Assembly: GCF_014898055.3 (NCBI RefSeq)
Contig: NW_023603184.1
Span: forward strand, 119,278,615-119,342,614
Direction of reading: 5' to 3'
Length of the DNA stretch: 64,000 nucleotides
Source of the DNA: Talpa occidentalis
Taxonomy: Eukaryota > Chordata > Mammalia > Eulipotyphla > Talpidae
In this document: positions 10,478 to 20,690 of the stretch, in pieces
Layout of the letters: each line of letters begins with the position of its first letter
How positions within the stretch are numbered: position 1 is the stretch's first letter
Program-made: the position numbers and the translations under genes
Notes under the pieces: generated by a model
Databases searched by the model: none
Told to the model about the DNA's origin: nothing
What the model saw: only the letters and a program-made list of their open reading frames with translations

Positions 10478-10857
10478 CTATCAAATATGGCAACCACTAT
10501 TACCAGAGTGGAAGGAGATTGGAGAGAGTAAAATGAGTAAGGTGGGCCATTTGTATGGTGGTGAATGGGACTTAGATGTCTGTTGTGCTCATAATGTTGT
10601 ATATACAGATGATAAATTATAATGCTGTACACCAGAAATTTTTATAATGTTATAAGCCAATGTGACCTCAACAAAATTTCTTTTTAAATATACACATATA
10701 TGTAGTAATCAGTAGATACATGTGGGTACTGAGAACATGAAAATGTGTCTAAATGCAGCTGAGTAACCAAATGTTTTAATTTTTTATTATAATTAATTCA
10801 AATTAATTTAAAACACCATATGTTGCAAATGTTACCATATTGAATAGCACAGCTCAA
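10478..10857. mobile_element. Palindromic hAT-like MER element, split by an L1 3' UTR
   Basis: The left end ACTATCAAATATGGCAACCA and right end ACCATATTGAATAGCACAGC are inverted versions of each other in diverged form. This is the plan of the short palindromic MER elements that begin CTGTCCAATATGGTAGCC. The middle, from about 10505 to 10690, is L1 3' UTR sequence. The interior after the L1 is very AT-rich (TTAATTTTTTATTATAATTA), also typical. A second, uninterrupted example lies at 29985. Confidence 0.5.
10505..10690 (+). mobile_element. L1 3' UTR fragment inside the hAT-like element
   Basis: The end AATGCTGTACACCAGAAATT, TTATAATGTTATAAGCCAAT, then GTGACCTCAACAAAAT matches the old L1 3' end that in other copies reads 'atgttataaaccaatgttacctcaataaa'. 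No coding part remains. Confidence 0.6.
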
Positions 10858-10869
10858 TACTGATTGACA

Positions 10870-11398
10870 CTTTCATGAGACACTCTTTGTGAATGTAACA
10901 GAAAAACAGTTCTGAGTGAATAGAAGTTAAGCATAGATATCAAAAAGGACTGCTTCCTCATGCAATCTCTAGATCTTTAGAACAATTCTATTTACTGAAG
11001 TCTGAAGCATCAGAACTTCTCTTAAGGATATCAGCAGAGGCTTAATTAACTAAGTGGCATAAAAGAAATGGTGAACTACTCAGGTACCAAAGGGTGGTGA
11101 AGCTGCTTGATAAGACCAAAACACCAGGGCCCTGTAAGTACTACCACTGTCATAAGCTTCCCAAGGAGCTGACATAAGCAGTGGAACTTCTACCAGGAGA
11201 ATCAGTGCTTGAGAACCAACAAGGAATCATAATTATGATTGCTTATATAGACATGATTTCTTGGAAATCCTCAGCTTAGCCTTGTATGGACATAACACTT
11301 GTGGAAGAATAAACTTTAAGTCTCGTTTTCAATGTAACCTAACATATTCACAGATTCTAGAGAACAGTACCGCTCTCTCCCTCTCCCCTGTCCTCTAT

Positions 11399-11437
<39 letters not shown>

Positions 11438-12165
11438 AACAGAATGGTCATCCCATGATAATGCTTTCAGTCCTCAAGTACCAGAGCCAGCGTGGATCCT
11501 TTGTCTAACAATAAATAAAATGTTTGGGTACTACTCTTTCCCAAATCATCCAAGGAAATGATCTTAGGTTCCTTTGGGTATGGACTGGAGAAATCACTCC
11601 TCTTTTTACATGGTGTTGGTATTGCAGAACACTTCAGCATGGGAAACTGACTTCCCTTTAGTCAATGAGTTCCTTAAGAATTAGCTCAGGTCTATGAGCT
11701 GGGCAAGGGATTATGATATTTTATTGGGGTGGTTGCTTTTGCTTCATGATTAATAATTGTTCTCTTTCCTTTGTGTAGTTTGTGAAATGCCATTGCTAAT
11801 TACCCATCTATTTTGCCCCAAGGAACACTATGCTCCATCTCCATGACTCTCTGTGGGCCAGCCATGACTGACTTCTCCTTGAACTTTGGTCATTATAAAT
11901 AATTGCCTCCACCTTGTTCTGATAGTTAAGTGTGACACTTGACCCCCATTATTTCAAGATTCTTTCATCCTGGTTGGCTAGTGTTGATCCAAGTTTTACA
12001 ACAGTATCTTCTACTGCCAATCCAGTTTACAGAGGAGGGCCACCACTGATTTCACCAATGCTGATACCACTGCATAGCTTGTAGATCAGAAATATGATTG
12101 ATTATATTTCTCTCCATGTAATGCATGGGGTAGGAGAGGGTATATGTGCATGCACACCAGCACTT
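10870..12165. other. Non-coding interval with one microsatellite
   Basis: No gene or classifiable repeat was seen apart from the CA run at 11400-11434. Confidence 0.45.
11400..11434 (+). repeat. (CA)n microsatellite
   Basis: An uninterrupted CA dinucleotide run of about 17 units. It explains the His/Thr run of the ORF over it. Confidence 0.97.
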
Positions 12166-12169
12166 GGTT

Positions 12170-13120
12170 TTTATCACGGTGGAGTTCCTTTGTTTTGGTG
12201 TCTAGTTCAATCTTTGTTTTGGTGTCTGTTATTCATTTTGGAAAAGTATAAGCCACTATGTTTTCAAATGTTTCTTTTGTTTCATGCCCTCCCCACTGTT
12301 TGGGATTCCAATTGCATGTATATATATAATCATTTGATATTATCTCCTAGTTTTTGTTGTATTCTGAGATTGAGATAGGTTTATTTTTTCCATTCTCTTT
12401 TATTGTTGTCATTCAAATTTTATAATTTCTACTGAACTATTATAAAGTTCACTGACGATTTCCTCAATTGTGCCAATTGATAAACCTATTAAAATCATTC
12501 ATTTACTATATTTTTTCATTTTTACAATTTGCATTTGATTTTTCTTATACTTTCCATCTCACTGCTAGAATTACCCATTTGATCATGCATGCTATCCACT
12601 CTGAGCCCTAACATAGTTGCCATAATTATTTTAATATCCTATATGATGGGTCCAAATCTGTGTGTCATATCTGAGTGAGGTTGCAATAACTGTTGTCTCT
12701 TGATAACAAATTGATTTTTTTCCTACTTTGTGCCCCTCATAATTTTTGTTGAAACATAAAATTAAGTATTTTTACTGGGAAATGGGCGTGCCTTTCTTTC
12801 TACTAGGTCTTTATTATGGAAGCTTGAATATATTTAGCCAGAAATTGAATCTAGTTCTTAACTGTTGTTACCATGGTTACCCTTCGTCTAACACACACAG
12901 AATACCTCTAGTTTTACCTTGTATTTAGAGTTAAGGCTGGTTTAGGGTAGCAATTGATTTATCTCAATTTCTGTCTGTCAGCTTTATGACCTCCCTCTGA
13001 GCTATGCCCCAGAAAGTCTCTCTCCCTTCTCTTTTTCCCTCTCATAGTGGAAGGATGCTATTACTTGTTATTCAATGTGTGCTAATTGGTACTCTGTGAC
13101 CCAAGTAAACAAATGCTTAA
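12170..13120 (-). repeat. Ancient L1-type 3' region, probable
   Basis: T-rich text such as TTTGTTTTGGTGTCTAGTTC, CTCCTAGTTTTTGTTG, TTTACAATTTGCATTTGATT, TTGCAATAACTGTTGTCTC and AACATAAAATTAAGTA follows the wording of very old L1 (L1M/L1ME) 3' regions in reverse orientation. It is heavily diverged, so the family assignment is tentative. Confidence 0.35.
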
Positions 13121-13629
13121 TAATTTTCTCTCCTTGCAGGTACCTCTCTTTCCTGATTTGGAGTTAGTTTCTTGACCTGTAACCTCAGCTCTCTCGGGTT
13201 CAAGAAAAGTTGCAAATTTACATATTGCCCATAGTGGTGATGGTATTGTTAGAAGGATGGAAAAATGCTCTCTCTAGATTCCTACATAAGCAGAAGTAAT
13301 AAATCATTGGTCATTGGCAATTGAACCTAATCATTAGGCCCTCTCCTGTCCCAGGAATTCAAGCGTAATACAGAAAGTTCTGCCCCATATTCTCATTGGT
13401 TTTCATGGCAATCATCCTGGTCCTCGGGTATTTTCCAAAACTTACTTTCATTAATATAACAAGAAAACACCTTTAATGCTCTCAACACTTAGGAAATTCC
13501 AGGGCTTTTGGGAACTGTGAGGCAGGAACTATAGATGAAAACTAAATATATAGATGGGAAATATTTTGGTCATTTGAACGAGGCTTATAAATCATAATAT
13601 CACAATTAGCTAAAGCAAGACTTTAAAAA
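13121..13629. other. Non-coding interval, nothing recognised
   Basis: No gene or classifiable repeat was seen. Confidence 0.45.
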
Positions 13630-13755
13630 GAAGGCAAAAGCCTGTGGGTGCCTTGGTCATGGGTGTGGTGTAGGAACAAACATCTGAAGAGGTGTGATTT
13701 TATAACTCAGTCATATATGTATTGTAAACCAGTGTTATCTCAAAAATAAAAAAGC
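13630..13755 (+). mobile_element. L1 3' UTR fragment
   Basis: Ends ATTGTAAACCAGTGTTATCT then CAAAAATAAAAAA, the same terminal wording as the L1 copy ending near 37680 (ATAAACCAATGTTATCTCAG). It is preceded by a G/T-rich 'ggtcatgggtgtggtg' segment typical of L1 3' UTRs. Confidence 0.6.
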
Positions 13756-13759
13756 CTAG

Positions 13760-14564
13760 AGTTTCGGTGAATATGAGGATTTGAAATTTTCAAGTTTTCA
13801 ACCCAGATGTACTCATTCTAAATCCCATTCCTTCCCAGAGAGAGTTCTGGATTTGATAAAGTACATCTGCCAAGGTTGTGAATTCACACTTCTTTGGAGC
13901 TGGGACACTGCATTCCTGGGTCAGATCATCGGTCTATTCCGCACTCTGGCAGAAAATTAGAGTTTATGCTTCCAAAGAGGCTCTCTGGCTTTCACCCTTT
14001 ACTTTCTAATGGTATTAATCACCCTTACTTTCATTATTTTCTCTAATGCATCATTCCACTCCAGCAACAGCCATCTAATGCAATAATCCCTAAATCACTC
14101 GTTTGCCTAATCTCTGGAACGCTTGTCCTATCACACTGCTTTTTACCAGAATCCCCACCAGTGATAGTTTTAACAATTACAACACAAACTAGTGCCAGAC
14201 TTTCTCAGTGTGCCATGTGCCACTGAGTACTGGTGAGCCAATTCTGAAGTCCCCCCTTTGAATCTTGTTCCTAGGATCACTACACTTCTCTTTTCAACTG
14301 TGATAGATTTTTTTCCCACTAAAAATTTTCTCTGAGACTATAATAATTTGGTTTATTGCTGATGCTCTTGGGCACAAATGTGGGTAATGTGGGAAGCAGA
14401 ATGGGGCAAAAGAAGTTGAACTGTGATAATTTTCAACAGAGACTTCAGACAATATCTCAGACACCTCAAGACCTGTGATGGTTCTTCAGAGCTTTCTCAA
14501 TTAAATCAAGAGGATTAAATTAAACATTTGTACCCCACATCAGCTAATCTTTTAATACAGATTG
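13760..14564. other. Non-coding interval, nothing recognised
   Basis: No gene or clear repeat was seen. Confidence 0.45.
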
Positions 14565-14565
14565 T

Positions 14566-14785
14566 GGGCCTCCCTGATGGCCTAAGGATAAATCTCAGCA
14601 CTATCACTGCTACAGCCTGAGTTTCATCCTCCCGCTAGGAATCTAACCTGCCTATGGTGCAGCTTACTTCTTCTGTCTCTCCTCTGCTCCTCTTAGCAGC
14701 AGATTTCAGTTAAATCTGCTCCCCACTCTGTCACTAGTGAATCTTCTTACCCTCTGCTCCTCTGTCCTACATCCCCTAAGCACAA
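14566..14785 (+). mobile_element. Old, diverged copy of the local SINE
   Basis: Starts GGGCCTCCCTGATGGCCTAA and keeps the order of blocks: AGCAGATTTCAG for the usual AGCAGTGTATTTCAG, CTGCTCCCCACTCTGTCACT and AGTGAATCTTCTTACCCTCT. Many substitutions and small deletions, and no clean tail, mark it as one of the oldest copies in the window. Confidence 0.7.
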
Positions 14786-14789
14786 TTCC

Positions 14790-15596
14790 TAGAAAGAGAC
14801 TCAGTTGTGAGCCATCAGCAGCAAACTCAGCAATTGCAAAGATGATGAATAGGTTGGTCCTGGGAGGTTAGGGTTAGGGTCGTTAGGGCAATATACTACA
14901 GCACCCACATCAAAGGGATTTCTTTTGGAGGATGAGAAATATGGAATTTTTAGCATTGGAGCATGTATAATCTGTAACACTGAGCAAGATTCATGACGTG
15001 TTTATTTCCCACTTCTATGTCCTAAGCTTAAGTGTGATGATAATATTGTATGAATGTCCCCATCTCATCTCAGTTATAAAATGAAGGAAGACCTGTTGTA
15101 TACAGCTGGAGTTTTGAAGGGAGGATTGTAAACTTCCAACAGAGGGTAAGGAATAGAAAACCAAGAGAAACCACAACAGAAATTGAGTCTGTGATCTGAG
15201 ACAGTCAGCAGGAGCCACTTATTTCAATGACAATGGATGCAAAGGGTCTGAGTTTCATTTTCATCAAATGACTGATTTCTTTACCTCTCACAATACTACA
15301 ACTCTAGTATAAAAAAAAAAAAAAACTAGTGAAAACAGTAGCTTGTGTGTAATATAGTTCCACATTTGAGTTTCTCATAAATGAAGTAGGATCAAGAATA
15401 TACCAAATCATTTGAAATTTAGTTTGAAAATTGTAAATATTTTACCTTCCTCATGGTGTTTTACAACAAGTAAACCAACAATTAGGATTTGTACAAAGGG
15501 AAGAAGGGAGGAACAGGGGGAGTGTGGGAGGAAAAATGGCTTCTGGGAAAGTGTAGCTAAGGCTTTGACATTCTCTGGGCAAGAATATCTATATTT
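14790..15596. other. Non-coding interval, nothing recognised
   Basis: No gene. Short TTAGGG-like words at about 14867-14885 are too few to mean anything. There is an A-run at 15311-15325. Confidence 0.45.
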
Positions 15597-15597
15597 T

Positions 15598-15714
15598 GGG
15601 CCTCCCCAGTGGCACAGCAGTTGAGCGCTGGGTTGAGAATCCCCGGCTACTCCCAGGCCCCGCAGGAGGGTCCCACACGGCGTGCAGACCTCTCCTGCCG
15701 CCCGCTGCTCCCCT
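15598..15714 (+). mobile_element. SINE, 5' part (interrupted by an ERV LTR)
   Basis: Starts GGGCCTCCCCAGTGGCACAG and runs to CGCCCGCTGCTCCCCT. About 40 bp containing the usual B box are missing after GTTGAGCGCTGGGTT. The segment CTACTCCCAGGCCCCGCAGG resembles the extra block seen in the 42521 and 58871 copies. The copy continues at 16596 beyond the LTR. Confidence 0.92.
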
Positions 15715-15729
15715 TGTTAGGGGGAAAAC

Positions 15730-15747
15730 GATGTCCTAACGCTAAAT
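15730..15747 (+). repeat. 18-bp direct repeat, unit 1, within the LTR
   Basis: GATGTCCTAACGCTAAAT. It matches the unit at 16140-16157 with one mismatch. The pair brackets about 390 bp that are absent from the second LTR copy. Confidence 0.9.
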
Positions 15748-16116
15748 GGTTTAAAAGTAAATTAAATTTGCAAACTTTTGCTATGCTGTTAAAAGTTTGG
15801 GATCAAGGTTGAAAAAATTTGTGTTTTATATCAGTTGAACAATTTTAACATTTTTTTTTTCCTTTGACTTTGACATATCTGCTGTCTTGTTTTGGCTAAT
15901 GCCTCCAGATTTTTTTTTTTTTTTTTTTGGCTTGAACTAATGAACTGTTTTTCCAGGAATACAGGACTTTTGCTTTCCACAATGGACAAATACCTAGAGG
16001 GACTGGTTTTCTTTCACACTGGAACCTGGTAAAAATGTTCATCTAAGACTGCATCCCAACATCCATATATTCGATCTTCATTACCATGGAAATGGTGGCA
16101 AAAAGTGAAAGTGTTA

Positions 16117-16154
16117 TAGCTTTAGGACATCGGGAAAAGGATGTCCTAAAGCTA
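16117..16154. repeat. Perfect 15-bp inverted repeat (hairpin) in the LTR U3
   Basis: The arm TAGCTTTAGGACATC at 16117-16131 is exactly reverse-complementary to GATGTCCTAAAGCTA at 16140-16154, with the 8-nt spacer GGGAAAAG. The right arm is also unit 2 of the LTR direct repeat. It lies about 130 bp upstream of the TATA box. It could be a protein-binding palindrome or a remnant of a local inverted duplication. Confidence 0.9.
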
Positions 16155-16283
16155 AATTCCATACAGGCTTTGTGGACTCCACCCCCACCCCAGGCCAAAG
16201 CCAAAGACACTGGGAACTCCAAATCCCATCACCACCAAGGGGAAGGTGGCTGGGACCTGAGGGTGGGGTTAAGCAGCCAGGTT

Positions 16284-16291
16284 GATATAAA
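16284..16291 (+). promoter_or_regulatory. TATA box of the solo LTR
   Basis: GATATAAA lies within U3 at the position expected for retroviral transcription start. The second LTR copy has ATATAAAA at the corresponding place (21753-21760). Activity is not inferable. Confidence 0.65.
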
Positions 16292-16473
16292 GCCAGACAT
16301 GTGGGCTTGGGGGGTTCCCCCATTTTGGCTCTCCACCAGCTCTCAGCGTTTGGCCAGCTCTGAGAGTGACTTTGGGTATCCAGGTCAGCAGATAGGGTAG
16401 GACGCATTAAAGACTTTATTTCCCTATTTTCTCCCTGAGTTGTACATTTTCCTTATTTCCTTTTTCTCTTGTA

Positions 16474-16479
16474 AATAAA
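16474..16479 (+). terminator. LTR polyadenylation signal
   Basis: AATAAA lies within GTAAATAAACC, about 190 bp after the TATA box, giving an R region of plausible size. The same GTAAATAAACC word is conserved in the 21593 copy. Confidence 0.7.
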
Positions 16480-16595
16480 CCTTTTATTAACCTTTTGTGT
16501 GTGCCTGTAGTGGAGTATTAATAAGTCCCTTTTAAGCGCGAGGGTGAGGACCCACAGCCAGGCAACCTGTTCAATATTGGGGCTGCTCTACAACA

Positions 16596-16724
16596 CCCTC
16601 AGCAGTGTGTTTTGGTCCTTCTGCCTGCTCTGCTCCCCACTCTGGTGAATTCTCTCACCCTCCCACACTTCTGACTGTACCCAGTGCTTGTAAAAATAAA
16701 TAAAAATAAATCTTTAAAAAAAAA
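16596..16724 (+). mobile_element. SINE, 3' part (continuation of 15598)
   Basis: Runs from CCCTCAGCAGTGTG to CTTCTGACTGTACCCAGTGC, the (AAATAA) tail, TCTTT and an A-run. Tail wording places it in the GTTGAGCGCTGG subfamily. With 15598-15714 it makes one SINE disrupted after insertion. Confidence 0.92.
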
Positions 16725-17366
16725 TCTACGTATTGTACAACTTTGTATTCTGAGCACCTAGATCAGTAGCTCACACATTGAAAGTGCTGGGTAATGGATT
16801 GTAGATGGATGAATGGCTGTACAAATTGTAGATGGATGGTTGTAAGGGTCTGGAATATTTGACTCCCTTTCTCAAGAGGGCTACCAAAATCGTATCCAAA
16901 TACTATGCAAGTAAAAATATGCATAAAAAGAAATAAATACATGCTACAAGTACTTCCAAGAATAATAAGCAACTGGAAAAGTCAAGTAAAAGTGATATTT
17001 GCTCAAATTAGATTTACCCCTGTTATCTCCCTAGAATACAGAGTGTCCACATATAGAGCCAATAATTTTAATTAAATTAGTATAATGCACAGGATAACTT
17101 TTATATCTGACCAATCTGCTGATACCTGGTCCAGCCTAGTTCCTACAAAAAAAGTTAATAAGCAGAAATTATAGATTTCCTCAACAGATCAAAGAATTCT
17201 TCTGCTCCTATAAATGTTCTTTTGAGAAATAAAAGGAGTTACTTGTACATGGGAACAAAATTCCTGTCCTTTCTCAAAGTCAGAGACTTTTAGACTTGAT
17301 AGTAGTATTTCTCCTCTAACTTTAGTCTACTTCAGTCCATTCTCATGGAATTGTTTTTTTAATTAG
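16725..17366. other. Non-coding interval, nothing recognised
   Basis: There are short tandem GGATGG/GATGGATG words near 16798-16840. No gene. Confidence 0.45.
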
Positions 17367-17382
17367 TGAAATTCTACAACCA

Positions 17383-17655
17383 GGGCCTCCCCGGTGGCAC
17401 AGCAGTTGAGCGCTGGGCTGCGAAGCTGCCCGCAGCCTCTGCAGTGCTGGTTCGATCCCCAGCCGCTGGTGAAGGTCCCACATGGCACACAGACCTCTCC
17501 TGCCACACCCGCTGCTCCCCTCAGCAGTGTACTTTGTCAGTCTGCCTGTTCTGCTCCCCCCTTTGGTGAATTCTCTCACCCTCCTGTGCTTCTGACTGTA
17601 CCTAGTGCTTGTATAAATGAATAAATAAATCTTTTAAAAAAAAAGAAAAAAAAAA
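17383..17655 (+). mobile_element. tRNA-derived SINE, GTTGAGCGCTGG subfamily
   Basis: Full length, with GGGCCTCCCCGGTGGCACAG, the B-box word GGTTCGATCC, the CTTCTGACTGTACC end, AAATAAATAAATCTTT and a mixed A/G tail. A perfect 15-bp TSD, GAAATTCTACAACCA, lies at 17368-17382 and 17656-17670. Little divergence from the subfamily sequence suggests recent insertion. Confidence 0.95.
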
Positions 17656-17670
17656 GAAATTCTACAACCA

Positions 17671-18515
17671 AAAGCTACTATTTCATGTAGAAAGAGAGAA
17701 ACTGGAGAAAAAGGTAATTGTAGTTACAGATATTCAACCTCCTGGCTAAAAACTTACAATTCTATTCATTTTCCCTTCACCAAGTCATTTCTTCTTTCAA
17801 ATAATAAAGTCAACAAGCATCTCATTCATGTCCAATTTAACTCAAATTTTTATGTGTTCAAAAAGATGGGTGTAGATTTTAAAATCCGTCTCACCAGTTT
17901 TGAAAAATTGAACAGGAAGGATATCCCTAGGAAATTTAGCAATGAACTAGACATTTTAGAGCTGGGAGGTAAATATAATTTGTCTAATATTATTCAAGTA
18001 AGAAACATAGGGCTAAATAACCTGCAAAATTTAATTAAAAACATAATATGTTCCACTGGAGCATTTTCCATATCACAGTGACAAACCTTATGGATTTTAG
18101 AGAATTTAGGAAAATTCTGATTCAATTCTATGTCATAAACTTACAAACCATTTTGAAAGATTTGGTTCAGAATAAATGACACTTGTAATTTAAAACCAAA
18201 GTAAAGAAAATAGCTACCATTAATCATTGCCCAAGAATATAACTGACACAAACTTAACACATTAATATCTAAGAAACTAAAAAATTTAATTGCCTAAATT
18301 CACTGAAAATTGGAAAATTTTATGTGCCTGCATACAAAGCATTCTTAAATGAGTTGATTCAAACTTGGAGTTAATGTCCTCAAAGGAAATAATCTTACAC
18401 ACAATGATTATGTCTGAGATCAGTTTATACAACTCACAATGTAATGAAATTGACCAACCATACTTCTACAAAGCATGGTGCTATTTTAAAAGTGTTAAAT
18501 TAATTAAACAAGCAG
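17671..18515. other. Non-coding interval, nothing recognised
   Basis: AT-rich. ORFs at 17854-18081 and 18365-18547 have no recognisable features. Confidence 0.45.
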
Positions 18516-18850
18516 GACATTTGGCTGTGGTGGCTTTATTGCCTTAGTAGCCTACATAAGCAAACCAAAACCTAAGATTGAAATGCCTCATGTTTAAGAA
18601 ATCAAAACCTAAGGACAACCCTTCACAAACAGCCAGCCAAGCTTTCCCAAAAGACAACAGCTTAAGCTACAGCCAATCAAAGAATTTCCTTGTTTTGCAT
18701 CCACATATTCTCTATAAAAGGCTTTCCATCTTTCCTCCTGTTGGTGAAGTACTCCTAACCAGACTCTGCTCTCACTGCCATTTCAAATCAACTTTTTCTC
18801 AAACTGAAACCTGATGACAGCTTATCTTTTAACAGGAATAAAGCACACCC
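18516..18850 (+). mobile_element. LTR-like promoter cassette (possible class I ERV LTR)
   Basis: Promoter elements are arranged as in many ERV1 LTRs. CCAAT is at 18673-18677 in CAGCCAATCAAAG, a TATA box CTATAAAAGG is about 35 bp further on (18712-18721), and AATAAA is at 18837-18842. Between them lies a pyrimidine-rich stretch (CTGCTCTCACTGCC). The 5' edge may be the TGTGGTGGC word near 18526. No TSD or second copy was found, so the call rests on layout only. Confidence 0.4.
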
Positions 18851-18854
18851 ATCC

Positions 18855-19065
18855 CTCCAGATAGGTGATAGAAATAATCTTCCTAGTCTCACAGTAACAT
18901 CAGGGACTCTGCAACTGGCCCTGGACACAGTAGCTCAGAAGGAGGATCAAGGAATATCCAAGAGTAGGAGGCTCTGCCTGCTCTATCTCCAGGGATTGCC
19001 CCATCAAAGAGTCACACAACTAGGGCTTCGACAGCTGCATCCCCTATGCTCCCCTGAAGGCAGGC
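18855..19065. other. Non-coding interval, nothing recognised
   Basis: No gene or clear repeat was seen between the LTR-like cassette and the L2 element. Confidence 0.4.
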
Positions 19066-19069
19066 TCTC

Positions 19070-19640
19070 TGAGCCCTGAGACCTTTTAAAATGCAAACTA
19101 GATCTTGCTGTTTCCCATCTCAAAGCTCTCCTTAGTTGCCCATAATACTTTGAATGAAATTCTAAGTCCTTCTCCTGACCTGCATGATCTGTCCTCCGGC
19201 TCCTTTTCTGATCTCACTCCCTGCCATTCTTCCTGTCCTCACTCTGCTCCAGCCACTTTTGCCTCCATGCAATTCTTCAAACCTGTTGAGCATGTTCCCA
19301 CTTCAAGGCATATGCACTCGCGCAGCTCTCTCCATCTGTAATGCTCTCCCCCCAGATAAGACATGATTGCTTCCTCATTAAATTTCTTTCTTTGCTGTAA
19401 TGTCACCTTCTTAGCCAGGCCTTCTTCAATCATCCTAAAATAGCACTCCAGTCACTCCATCAACTGTCCTACTTAATTTTTTTCCTCTTGGTACTTAATA
19501 CTCTCTGACGTGCACATCTGCCTATCTCCCTTAGTACAATGTAAGTGCCCTTAGGAATCAGAATTAGTTTTGCGTACCACTGTATTCCTAAAACAACACA
19601 GGGATCATAGTCTATATATATTTATTAACTGAATGAGAAG
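19070..19640 (+). mobile_element. LINE L2 3' end
   Basis: The block order is that of L2: CATGATCTGTCC, CACTCTGCTCCAGCCAC, TAATGCTCTCCCCCCAGATA, AATGTCACCTTCTTAGCCAG, GGCCTTCTTC, then AGTACAATGTAAGTGCCCTT and ATATTTATTAACTGAATGAG at the end. It is diverged and non-coding. The short ORFs here are chance. Confidence 0.75.
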
Positions 19641-20690
19641 TATATCTTGCTAAGAAAATTGTTCACAAAACACAGTCTTCCTACATTTAAAATTGATTTC
19701 TATCATCTCAGTATATCCAGTCAGGGCATATGGAAGTTTCCCCCACCCTATCTTCTAAAGCTCAACAGATGAGCAAATTACTGATATTGGGCAATAAAGG
19801 TCACTAAAACTGGCCAAGGGCAGTGCCCAAATAGTTTACTGGTCACTGAATTCTTCATCCACAAGTACAACTGCAAGGCTACTCAGGTTTAGGGAACAAC
19901 AATAATGGGGTTTATTTAACAAACAAGGGAAAACAAAGAGTCACTGAGGCCACAAGCAGCCTTTAATTCTCACCCAAAGCAGTGTCCAGAGTTTTGAAGT
20001 CCTGAACAAAAGCAGTCTAAGATGGTGTCCTCCAGCCACTGAAGAAACAGAGCTCTTCTCCTGAACAAATCCCACGTTCCCAAGATGGTGTATTCCTACC
20101 ACTGAGGGCCTGGACAATGTGGCAGTAAGACAAGAGGATCCAAGTCAGAAAGACAACAGAAGATCCAACAGGAGATGTTCACCAGAACAGCTGAAATGAG
20201 CCAGCATAGTGTCAGACAAACAGCACTGGAAAAAGAGCTGCAGCAGCCAAAAGACCTGACAAAGGGCCCACACTCACAGCTCAGTGGAGTGCCCAGCTCT
20301 GGTCTTCACCTTCTCCTCCAGGCAGTAGCAGCAGCAAAGCTGGGAACAGTTCTTGTCCCTTGGCTACTTGCAAATCCTCCAAAATTTTCTTTTCTGAGGT
20401 TGGCTGCTGGAAGCCTCTCCACGTCCTACAGAGGCCCACAACAGCCTTCTAGAAAACCGGCATGGTGGGGCAGAAATGGTTGACCCCCACAATGGGGTTG
20501 AAGATCCAAAAACTTTGAATCATCCCCAAAGAAACTGAAAAAAATCCCAAGGGCTGCTTCTATAGTCCCTCGAATTTCCTATCAGAGTCCCCACCCCCAC
20601 AGATAGTTTATCTGTATTTCACCAGGGGCTATTCATCTTCACCTGCATCACCCTCCCTGTTACATTAACATCAGACAGAGTAGTAGGTAA
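19641..20690 (-). mobile_element. Unclassified block, possibly an LTR on the minus strand
   Basis: On the minus strand the segment would begin TGTAACAGGGAGGGTGATGC at about 20665 and carry AATAAA (in TGTTAAATAAACC) near 19912-19918, as an LTR might. Composition is richer in GC than its surroundings. No TATA box, TSD or second copy was found, and the far end is undefined. The plus-strand 102-codon ORF at 20175-20483 has no recognisable domain. Low-confidence call. Confidence 0.25.

Larger units (their letters stand above)
15715..16595 (+). mobile_element. Solo ERV LTR, 881 bp, inserted in a SINE with 4-bp TSD
   Basis: Ends are 5' TGTTAGG...CTACAACA 3', the TG...CA form of retroviral LTRs. The sequence CCCT at 15711-15714 is repeated at 16596-16599, and removing the LTR plus one CCCT restores the SINE exactly (CTCCCCT joined to CAGCAGTG). 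A 4-bp duplication is usual for class I (gammaretrovirus-like) ERVs. It has a TATA box, GATATAAA at 16284-16291, and a polyadenylation signal, AATAAA at 16474-16479. No internal viral gene remains, so this is a solo LTR left by recombination. Confidence 0.9.

Noticed and set aside
14867..14890. TTAGGG-like words (interstitial telomere?)
   Set aside because: Only two or three imperfect units, the same as near 37520. Below any meaningful array length.
20175..20483. 102-codon ORF as a gene in the GC-richer block
   Set aside because: No domain, no splice sites and a peptide of low-complexity Ser/Pro/Gln composition. The block more likely belongs to an LTR-like repeat.
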